Source: Patescibacteria group bacterium (GTDB lineage: Bacteria; Patescibacteriota; Minisyncoccia; UBA6257; 2-01-FULL-56-20). From it: a DNA stretch of 19,912 nt. The notes beneath the pieces are model-generated. The model worked only from the letters and a program-made list of their open reading frames with translations. It ran no database searches and had not been told where the DNA came from. Positions 6,453 through 12,107 of the stretch are shown in pieces. The stretch lies in contig JANWZH010000005.1 in assembly GCA_025054755.1 (NCBI GenBank), forward strand, positions 2,278 through 22,189. The letters are read 5' to 3'. Within the stretch, counting starts at the first letter, position 1, and every line of letters begins with the position of its first letter. The translations under genes were made by a program, and so were the position numbers.

Positions 6453-6714
6453 TTTTAGGAACCAAAATCATTAATTTTTCAAATGGCAATTTATAATTAA
6501 ATTGCTTTCTCAAATCTTTAATTAAATTTTCTTTCTTGCTATAATAATTTAACTCTGATTTTAAATCATCAAATTTTTTACTAATCTCATTAAATTTTAA
6601 AACAACTTCTTGATATTCAGATTTTTTTTCTTGAAATTTATTAAAATAAACATAAACTTCATAAAATAAAAAACAAATGAATATAAAAATAATTGTTAAA
6701 ACCAAAATTTTCAT
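6436..6714 (-). CDS. Small DivIC/FtsB-like membrane coiled-coil protein
   Basis: The frame extends to a TTG at 6732, but ATG at 6714 (MKILVLTIIFIFI, 92 residues) is better because it lies six bases after a TATGAT -10 box, as in other genes here. The protein has an N-terminal transmembrane helix (about residues 3-22), then a charged predicted coiled coil (KFQEKKSEYQEVVLKFNEIS and SKKFDDLKSELNYYS), then ENLIKDLRKQFNYKLPFEKL ending ILVPK. This layout and the 'R-x-x-F-N-x-x-x-P-x-E-K-x-x-x-x-V-P' tail resemble the septum-formation initiator family (DivIC/FtsB), which bridges division proteins at the septum. Identity at sequence level is low by nature, so the assignment is probable. It heads a minus-strand unit with the SurA-N-like gene, pcm and tRNA-Gly. 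Confidence 0.7.
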   Translation of the reverse strand: MKILVLTIIFIFICFLFYEVYVYFNKFQEKKSEYQEVVLKFNEISKKFDDLKSELNYYSKKENLIKDLRKQFNYKLPFEKLMILVPKNATSN

Positions 6715-6720
6715 ACTAAT

Positions 6721-6749
6721 ATCATACAGCAAAAAAAATAAAAAGTTAA
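6721..6749 (-). promoter_or_regulatory. Promoter of the DivIC-like gene (leaderless)
   Basis: Minus-strand TTAACT (6749-6744), 17-base spacer, TATGAT (6726-6721), then six bases (ATTAGT) and ATG at 6714. Both boxes are imperfect, but the -10 to ATG spacing matches hrcA, pilT, rpsR and ssb. The -35 overlaps that of the divergent plus-strand promoter. Confidence 0.55.
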
Positions 6750-6774
6750 AATTTTAATAAATATATGCTATAAT
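6746..6774 (+). promoter_or_regulatory. Promoter of the pilin-like gene and parB
   Basis: TTAAAA (6746-6751), 17-base spacer, and TGCTATAAT, a perfect extended -10 (6766-6774). Transcription would begin near 6781, leaving only about 11 nt before ATG at 6792 and no Shine-Dalgarno sequence. The -35 shares bases with the divergent promoter at 6721-6749. Confidence 0.65.
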
Positions 6775-6791
6775 AAAAACATAAATTAATT

Positions 6792-7379
6792 ATGAAAAAA
6801 AAATTAAAAATAAATAATAAAGGATTTACGATTGTGGAATTAATTGTTGTTTTTGCAATAACTACAGCTTTAGCCAGTTTTTTAATTATATATAATAAAG
6901 CTAACAATAATCAAATTCTATTATCTTTAGAAACAGCAAAATTGGTTGATTTAATTAATAAAGCAAAATCTTTATCAATTTCAACCTATACTGGGAAAGG
7001 ATTAACTTGTGGTTATGGAATATATATAGATTATGGAACAAATAATTATACCTTATTTAAATATGGGTCTCCGGCATCTTCTAATGAATGCAATAATATT
7101 CAATCATTAAATATAAATAATATTTTAACAAACCAAACTTATTATGAATTAGAAAAAAATTATCTTCCCCAAAATCATAAATTTGAACAAAATAATGATT
7201 TTTTAAATATGATTTTTTTTATTCCACCTGACCCAAGGGTTTTAATATGGAAAAATAATAATGCTTTACCAAAAACAGAAAATGATCCCGACTATGAATC
7301 TAATATTTATTTAAGCACAAAAGACAATTCTTTTAAAAAAATAATTAATTTAAATGTTGCTGGTCAAATAAGTTTTTAA
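6792..7379 (+). CDS. Type IV pilin-like / pseudopilin protein
   Basis: A 195-residue protein that begins MKKKLKINNKGFTIVELIVV: positive leader, prepilin cleavage site G11|F12, and Glu at mature position 5. The hydrophobic helix continues through FAITTALASFLIIY. The next part (LLSLETAKLVDLINKAKSLSI, then CGYGIYIDYGTNNYTLFKY) is the GspH/FimT-like pattern often seen in minor pseudopilins, where the helix is followed by G-x-G-I-Y-I and a strand ending in Y. Two Cys (in TCGYG and NECNN) could pair outside the cell. It sits apart from the main pilus cluster, on the opposite strand, and four bases before parB. It is probably a minor or tip pilin matured by the peptidase at 1223-2104. Exact role unknown. 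Confidence 0.85.
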   Translation: MKKKLKINNKGFTIVELIVVFAITTALASFLIIYNKANNNQILLSLETAKLVDLINKAKSLSISTYTGKGLTCGYGIYIDYGTNNYTLFKYGSPASSNECNNIQSLNINNILTNQTYYELEKNYLPQNHKFEQNNDFLNMIFFIPPDPRVLIWKNNNALPKTENDPDYESNIYLSTKDNSFKKIINLNVAGQISF

Positions 7380-7383
7380 AAAT

Positions 7384-8613
7384 ATGCTAGGAAAAGGTTT
7401 AGAATCATTAATTCCTCCACAAAATCAATCAAATAATAGCCCAAATAATAATTCTGATTTAAATCAAAATTCAGAACAAAATTTAACACAAAACCAATTC
7501 AATAATCAACAAACTAACTTAAATACTCAAACTAATCAAAATCAATCATCAAATTCATGTTCAAATATTCAAAATAAAAATTTATTAGAAAATAAAGAAG
7601 AAAAATTTCTAGAAAATCATCAAGAAAAACTGCTTCAAGAACATAAACCAGAATTGATTAAAGAAGAGCATGAAGAACTATTGCTAAAAACAAATTCAAA
7701 AATAGAATTAGAATCGCCAAAAGAAAAAAAATTAATTAATAACCAAAGTTATGAAAATTATCAATTAAATCGCAATAAAAATATTAAAGCTGATTCTGTT
7801 TTTTATATAGAAGTTTCAAAAATTAGACCTAATCCTCATCAACCTAGAAAGGATTTTAATGAAGAAAGCATTAACGAACTAGCCGAATCTATTAGACAAT
7901 TTGGAATTATTCAACCGCTAGTTGTAAGAAAAATTGAAAAAGATGTACCAACCGGAACAGAAGTAGAATATGAAATTATTGCTGGAGAAAGGCGTTGGTT
8001 AGCATCAAAAAAACTTGGACTAGAAACTGTACCAGCAATAATTAGAAATATTAGTGCCCAACAAGAAGGATTAGAATTAGCAATCATTGAAAATATTCAA
8101 AGAGAAAATTTAAATCCTATTGAAACAGCTAGAGCCTTTGCAAGATTACAAGATGAATTTAGATTAACTCAAAGAGAAATAGCATCCAGATTAGGAAAGA
8201 GCCGTGAAGCCGTAGCTAATGCTTTAAGATTGCTTGATTTACCTCAAGATATTCAAAACGCAATCAGCGAAGGCAAAATAAGCGAAAGTCATGGTAGATT
8301 ACTTTTGACTATAGAAGACAAGGCTTTACAACAAAAATTATTTGAAGATCTTTTAAAATCAAATTTAACCACTAGAGAATTAAAATATAAAATTAATGCA
8401 ATTAAATTAAATAAAGAAAATAATTTTTCAAACAAAATTCAAATTATTGATCCAGAAATAAAAATTTTAGAAGAAAAATTAAAGCTAACTTTTGGAACTC
8501 CAGTTAAAATTTCAAAAGAAGGTAAAAATGGCAAAATTATTATTGAATTTTATTCCGAAGAAGAACTTAAAAATATAGTTTCTAAAATAACTTCAGAAAA
8601 TACAGAAGATTAA
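7384..8613 (+). CDS. parB: Chromosome-partitioning protein ParB with long low-complexity spacer
   Basis: ParB binds parS sites near the origin, spreads as a CTP-dependent clamp, and works with ParA in chromosome segregation. The N-terminal MLGKGLESLI is the usual ParA-stimulating tip (G-K-G-L-x-x-L-I). Residues 12-66 are extremely rich in Asn/Gln/Ser, and 67-125 are rich in Glu/Lys/Leu. The ParB/sulfiredoxin-like CTPase domain begins near 138 (VSKIRPNPHQPRKDF) and includes GERRW (201-205) and ENIQRENLNPIE (236-247). The helix-turn-helix is LTQREIASRLGKSREAVANA (261-280), followed by LRLLDLP. The C-terminal dimer domain is about 355-400. At 409 residues it is over 100 longer than typical ParB, all because of the spacer. 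No parA is in the window. It sits four bases after the pilin-like gene and its stop overlaps the rel stop. Confidence 0.95.
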   Translation: MLGKGLESLIPPQNQSNNSPNNNSDLNQNSEQNLTQNQFNNQQTNLNTQTNQNQSSNSCSNIQNKNLLENKEEKFLENHQEKLLQEHKPELIKEEHEELLLKTNSKIELESPKEKKLINNQSYENYQLNRNKNIKADSVFYIEVSKIRPNPHQPRKDFNEESINELAESIRQFGIIQPLVVRKIEKDVPTGTEVEYEIIAGERRWLASKKLGLETVPAIIRNISAQQEGLELAIIENIQRENLNPIETARAFARLQDEFRLTQREIASRLGKSREAVANALRLLDLPQDIQNAISEGKISESHGRLLLTIEDKALQQKLFEDLLKSNLTTRELKYKINAIKLNKENNFSNKIQIIDPEIKILEEKLKLTFGTPVKISKEGKNGKIIIEFYSEEELKNIVSKITSENTED

Positions 8614-10298
8614 ATTATTTTATAACTTATTTCCTTAATATCTTTTAAATTATCTTTAAGTTTTAAAATTAATTTTTCTATTTTTTCTTTATTAGTCGAA
8701 TCTATTTCAATGCGATTAATTTGATAACTTTTACTATAAACATCTTCTGTTTTAAAACTTAAAATATTAAAATGAGATCTTAAAATAATCGAAGAAATAT
8801 TTTTAATTAATTCTTTATTTGATAAAGCTACTATTCTAATTTCTGTTTTACTGGGTAAATTTTTAAAATTATTTTTTTGTTTTAAAGCAGACTTTATATG
8901 ATCCTTAGCAATAGAAGTGCAAACAAAACTTAACCAATCTTCTGACGGTTTTTTATTTTTTTGAGTTAAAATTTCTACTATATCTCCTGATTTCAATTTA
9001 TAATTCAAAGGAACAATTTTATCATTAACTTTTGCGCCAACACAAGAATTACCCACCTCAGAATGAATATGATAAGCAAAATCAACTGGAGTTGAGCCGT
9101 TGGGCAAATCTAATACATCTCCTTTTGGAGTTAAGACAAAAATTCTATCTTTAAAAAAATCTATTTTTAAATATTTTAAAAAATCAAAAGAAGAATCATC
9201 ATTTTGTTTTTTATTTTGCCACTCATTTAATTGTTTAATCCAATCTAACTCTTTTTCTAATTTAACTCCACCTAAATTTTTAGCATATTTTTTATACTTA
9301 TAAATCCAATGCGCTGCTATTCCAAATTCATTTTCTTCATGCATTTCTTTTGTGCGAATTTGAATTTCAATTTTTTTATCATTTGGACCAATAACTGTGG
9401 TATGTAAGCTTTTATATCCATTTGGTTTTGGCATTGCAATATAATCTTTAATTCTTCCTGGCAAAGGAGGCCATAATTCATGAACTATACCCAAAGCAGC
9501 ATAACAATCAGGAATTTCTGGTACAATTATTCTTAAAGCAACTAAATCATAAATTTTTTCTATATCCATATCATACAAAAGAAGTTTTTTATAAAGAGAA
9601 CTCCATCGTTTTGCTCTAAAGTCTAAATTTAAAACTTTAATATTATTTTTAATTAAAGCTTCTTTTAAAATTGGCACAATTTTTTTTAAATAAGAAGTTC
9701 TTGTTTCATATTTTTCTTTAACGTTTTTAATTAACCATTTATACTCATCGGGATAAATATAAGGGAAAGCTAAATCTTGTAATTCTCCAGATAAACTTTG
9801 CATTCCTAATCGATAAGCAATTGGAGCATAAATTTCATCTGTCTCTAAAGCAATTCTTTTTTGTTTATCTTTTGATAAAAAATTCAAGGTCCGCATATTA
9901 TGTAAACGATCAGCTAATTTTATAAAAATTACTCTCAAATCTGTACTTAATGCAAAAATAAATTTTCTCATGTTTTCTGCTTTTTGTTTAATTCCTCTAT
10001 ATTTAATTTTCCCTAATTTAGAAACTCCATCTACTAGAAATAAAATTTGTTCTCCAAAATTTTTTTTAATTTGTTCTTGAGTTGTTTTTGTATCCTCTAA
10101 AACATCATGCAATAATCCAGCTGCTAAAGTTTCATCATCCATATTCCAAGAAAGTAAAATATCAGCTACGGCAACACAATGATTAAAATAAGGTTCGCCA
10201 CTTTTTCTTTTTTGCCCCAAATGAGCATTAAAAGCAAAATTATAAGCCAAAGCCACCAGACTGTTTGGATTATTTCTTATAAAATCTTTAATTGTCAT
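8610..10298 (-). CDS. rel: Bifunctional (p)ppGpp synthetase/hydrolase Rel, compact form
   Basis: RSH-family enzyme that makes and degrades (p)ppGpp in the stringent response. N-terminal HD hydrolase: RKSGEPYFNH (31-40), HDVLEDT (64-70), ADRLHNMRTL (129-138); the metal-binding and catalytic residues look intact. Synthetase: YDLVALRI (250-257), GRIKDYIAMPKPNGYKSLHT (281-300), EIQIRT (311-316) and FGIAAHW (325-331). TGS domain about 384-445 (RIFVLTPKGDVLDLPNGSTP). An ACT-like domain follows at about 485-560. It has 562 residues against about 700-740 for full-length Rel: the helical and zinc-finger domains between TGS and ACT are nearly gone. A 25-base tandem duplication covers its start. It is the last gene of the rpsF-ssb-rpsR-PAP2-rel run. 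Confidence 0.95.
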   Translation of the reverse strand: MTIKDFIRNNPNSLVALAYNFAFNAHLGQKRKSGEPYFNHCVAVADILLSWNMDDETLAAGLLHDVLEDTKTTQEQIKKNFGEQILFLVDGVSKLGKIKYRGIKQKAENMRKFIFALSTDLRVIFIKLADRLHNMRTLNFLSKDKQKRIALETDEIYAPIAYRLGMQSLSGELQDLAFPYIYPDEYKWLIKNVKEKYETRTSYLKKIVPILKEALIKNNIKVLNLDFRAKRWSSLYKKLLLYDMDIEKIYDLVALRIIVPEIPDCYAALGIVHELWPPLPGRIKDYIAMPKPNGYKSLHTTVIGPNDKKIEIQIRTKEMHEENEFGIAAHWIYKYKKYAKNLGGVKLEKELDWIKQLNEWQNKKQNDDSSFDFLKYLKIDFFKDRIFVLTPKGDVLDLPNGSTPVDFAYHIHSEVGNSCVGAKVNDKIVPLNYKLKSGDIVEILTQKNKKPSEDWLSFVCTSIAKDHIKSALKQKNNFKNLPSKTEIRIVALSNKELIKNISSIILRSHFNILSFKTEDVYSKSYQINRIEIDSTNKEKIEKLILKLKDNLKDIKEISYKII

Positions 10299-10337
10299 AA
10301 CTAAGTTTATTTTTAATTGTCATAACTAAGTTTATTT
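10287..10337. repeat. 25-bp tandem duplication over the PAP2/rel junction
   Basis: Two copies with period 25 (10287-10312 and 10312-10337, 26 identical positions each, sharing one base). Each contains the rel initiation region, minus-strand TTAGTTATGACAATTAA. The copy nearer PAP2 gives an ATG at 10323 that is out of frame with rel and reaches a stop after 11 codons, which is also the PAP2 stop. Perfect identity suggests a recent duplication. Confidence 0.9.
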
Positions 10338-10891
10338 AAATATAAAAGCTTATCCATTTCTTTTTTAAAAAAATAATGAGTTAAAATAGAACAAAATATT
10401 CCAACGAATATACCAACCAAGATATCAAGTGGCCAATGAACTCCGACAAAAATTCTAGATAATCCATTAATAAAACTTAAAACAAAATAAATTATGCCCC
10501 ATTTTTTATTCCAAAAAAATACAATCATGCTAATAGCAAATAAAAACGTAGCATGACCAGAAGGCATAGAAGGTCCACTTTCGGAAATAAAAGATTTTAT
10601 ACCTAAATAATCAAATGGTCTCTGTTGTGGCCAAAAAAAACTAATATATTTTGCAACAATCCCCCTAGAAATCAAAGCCGCTAAATTCAATTCAATAAAT
10701 AACATTAATCTATGATGCTTTAAATTTTTTAAATTTGAATCAAATTTACTAAATAAAATAAAATAAAATAAAATAAAAATTAATATATATAATAAATATT
10801 TAGCTAAAAAAATTCCAAAATCAATTAATAAAATATTATTTTTGCCAAAATTATAAATTAAATAAAATAAATCAATATTAATTTTCAACAT
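10313..10891 (-). CDS. PAP2-family membrane phosphatase, BcrC-like
   Basis: PAP2 lipid phosphatases in bacteria commonly recycle undecaprenyl pyrophosphate for cell-wall synthesis, and the BcrC type has this size. From ATG at 10891 the protein has 192 residues; a TTG at 10897, overlapping the rpsR stop as TTGA, is an alternative start. The three phosphatase motifs are all present: K...(9)...RP in KYISFFWPQQRP (81-92), PSGH (110-113), and SRIFVGVHWPLD (145-156), with the catalytic His residues of motifs two and three. Five or six hydrophobic segments fit the family fold. It lies between rpsR and rel. The C-terminal LSYDN is encoded within the tandem duplication. Undecaprenyl pyrophosphate as substrate is inferred from family and not shown by sequence. 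Confidence 0.88.
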   Translation of the reverse strand: MLKINIDLFYLIYNFGKNNILLIDFGIFLAKYLLYILIFILFYFILFSKFDSNLKNLKHHRLMLFIELNLAALISRGIVAKYISFFWPQQRPFDYLGIKSFISESGPSMPSGHATFLFAISMIVFFWNKKWGIIYFVLSFINGLSRIFVGVHWPLDILVGIFVGIFCSILTHYFFKKEMDKLLYLNKLSYDN

Positions 10892-10893
10892 TT

Positions 10894-11097
10894 TCAACTA
10901 CGAGTATATGGCAATAAAGCCATAAAACGAGCTCTTTTAATTGCTTTAGCTAATTTTCTTTGATGGCTAGCACAAGTTCCAGTATGTTTTGGATCAATAA
11001 TCTTAGCTTGCGAAGAAATAAATCTTTTAAGTAAAGCAACCTCCTTATAATCTATTTTTTTTAAATTTTGAGAACAAAAAAAACATTGATTAGCCAT
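10894..11097 (-). CDS. rpsR: 30S ribosomal protein S18
   Basis: S18 sits on the 30S platform and pairs with S6. The 67-residue protein matches the family along its length: KKIDYKEVALLKRFIS, TGTCASHQRKLAKAIKRAR and the ending MALLPYT. It keeps a Cys-rich form (CFFC near the N-terminus, then C and H in TCASHQ), consistent with the zinc-binding version of S18. ATG at 11097 is preceded by TTGATT-N17-TATAAT and exactly six bases, so it can be transcribed on its own as a leaderless mRNA in addition to the rpsF-ssb-rpsR order that is classical in bacteria. Its TGA stop overlaps or abuts the PAP2 start. Confidence 0.97.
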   Translation of the reverse strand: MANQCFFCSQNLKKIDYKEVALLKRFISSQAKIIDPKHTGTCASHQRKLAKAIKRARFMALLPYTRS

Positions 11098-11103
11098 ATA
11101 ATA

Positions 11104-11132
11104 ATTATATGTTATTTTTTAATTTAAATCAA
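11104..11132 (-). promoter_or_regulatory. rpsR promoter (leaderless)
   Basis: Minus-strand TTGATT (11132-11127), 17-base spacer, perfect TATAAT (11109-11104), then TATTAT and the rpsR ATG at 11097. This is the best-formed example of the leaderless arrangement in the window. It lies in the 55-base gap between ssb and rpsR. Confidence 0.75.
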
Positions 11133-11152
11133 ATTTAAAATATTATAAAAAA

Positions 11153-11632
11153 CTAAAAAGGCAAATCTTCTTCTGATTTTTCTTCTTCTAAATCAATAAC
11201 TGGTATTCCATTATCCTGTATAGGATCAATATTTTGAAATTCATTATTATTCAATTCTTGAGAATTTATAACTTCAAAATTTTTGTAAGAAGAATTCTGG
11301 TTAACTGGCCTAGGTCCAAGTTGCAAACGCTCACAAATAATTTCTGTAACATAACGAGTAATGCCTTCTTTATTTTGCCAATTTCTAGTCTTTAATCTAC
11401 CTTCAATAAAAACAATACTACCCTTATTCAAAAATTGATTTGCTATCTCAGCTTGCCTCCCCCAAACTACAACATTATGAAATTCTGTTTCTTGTTGTTT
11501 TGAGCCATCTTTATTTGTCCAAACTCTATTAGTAGCAACAGTGAAATTAGTTACTGATTGCCCAGATGGAGTTTTTCTAATTTCTGGATTAGCTGTTATT
11601 CTCCCTATTAAAAAAACTTTATTGAGATTCAT
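11153..11632 (-). CDS. ssb: Single-stranded DNA-binding protein
   Basis: SSB coats single-stranded DNA during replication and repair and recruits partners through its C-terminal tip. The OB-fold covers residues 1-105: MNLNKVFLIGRITANPEIR, NFTVATNRVW, ETEFHNVVVWGRQAEIANQF, and GSIVFIEGRLKTRNWQNKEG. A polar linker of about 45 residues leads to the acidic tip EEDLPF, the bacterial D-D-x-x-P-F signature. Length (159) is normal for a homotetrameric SSB. The gene lies in the classical rpsF-ssb-rpsR order. ATG at 11632 follows the rpsF stop by 12 bases, and those bases are TATAAT plus six, so it may also be transcribed from its own start. Confidence 0.97.
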   Translation of the reverse strand: MNLNKVFLIGRITANPEIRKTPSGQSVTNFTVATNRVWTNKDGSKQQETEFHNVVVWGRQAEIANQFLNKGSIVFIEGRLKTRNWQNKEGITRYVTEIICERLQLGPRPVNQNSSYKNFEVINSQELNNNEFQNIDPIQDNGIPVIDLEEEKSEEDLPF

Positions 11633-11638
11633 ATATTT

Positions 11639-11644
11639 ATTATA
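11639..11644 (-). promoter_or_regulatory. Possible -10 box of ssb (leaderless)
   Basis: The 12 bases between the rpsF stop and the ssb ATG are exactly TATAAT (11644-11639) plus AAATAT. No -35-like sequence is seen at the right distance inside rpsF, so promoter activity is less certain than for rpsR or hrcA. Confidence 0.4.
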
Positions 11645-12070
11645 TTATTTTTCTTCCAATATTTCTTCTAATTTTTTCTCTAAAGCCTCATTAGTTAAAT
11701 GATCAAAATTATTTTTTTCTTTAATATTTAAATTATGAGATTTTTTATTTTGAGTATTTTTATTATCTTTAATAATTGGATCCTTAATTATCATAAATCT
11801 TAACAAATCTTTTTCTTGATGCAAAATTTTATCTATCTCTATAATTTGTTCTGGCAAAGCTTTAAAATAAACAAAGCCAAAAAAAGCTTGATTTTGTTTT
11901 TTTATGGGATAAGCCAAATTAATTTTTTCTGGTTGTTTATTTAAAACAATTTCAGCATTAAATTGTTTTAATAAATTTAAAATTTTTTCGCTAATAACAG
12001 GATCTTCAATTAAAAAAGATAATTCATATACTTTTAATTCTTCTGTTTTTAAATCAATATCCATAATCAT
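11645..12070 (-). CDS. rpsF: 30S ribosomal protein S6
   Basis: S6 is the S18 partner on the 30S platform. The 141-residue frame has the S6 ferredoxin-like fold pattern: YELSFLIEDPV, then ILNLLKQFNAEIVLNKQP, the typical 'INLAYPIKKQNQAFFGFVYF' strand pair, and the last helix/strand DLLRFMIIKDP. A lysine/glutamate-rich tail after about residue 97 is longer than the fold needs. Two starts are possible: ATG at 12070 or ATG at 12064. The second lies exactly six bases after a TATTTT -10-like box, which fits the leaderless pattern of this window, so 12064 may be the real start (139 residues). It begins the rpsF-ssb-rpsR run 37 bases after rpoBC. Confidence 0.93.
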   Translation of the reverse strand: MIMDIDLKTEELKVYELSFLIEDPVISEKILNLLKQFNAEIVLNKQPEKINLAYPIKKQNQAFFGFVYFKALPEQIIEIDKILHQEKDLLRFMIIKDPIIKDNKNTQNKKSHNLNIKEKNNFDHLTNEALEKKLEEILEEK

Positions 12071-12099
12071 AAAATAACAAAATAATTCAATAAAATCAA
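12071..12099 (-). promoter_or_regulatory. Possible rpsF promoter
   Basis: Minus-strand TTGATT (12099-12094), 17-base spacer with TG before the box, TATTTT (12076-12071), then six bases and ATG at 12064. The -10 matches the consensus at four of six positions. It would separate the rpsF operon from rpoBC; no terminator hairpin is visible after rpoBC. Confidence 0.45.
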
Positions 12100-12107
12100 G
12101 TTAATTA

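Noticed and set aside
9100..9303. Plus-strand open frame of 67 codons inside rel
   Set aside because: Antisense shadow of the rel synthetase-TGS linker; no family resemblance and no start signal.
10313..10323. Short peptide frame from the duplicated rel ATG at 10323
   Set aside because: Eleven codons inside the PAP2 end, created by a tandem duplication; nothing supports a functional peptide.
10738..10790. Runs of AAATA/ATAAA-type repeats in the PAP2 gene as a microsatellite
   Set aside because: They encode a hydrophobic membrane helix in an AT-rich genome; the pattern follows from Ile/Leu/Phe codons.
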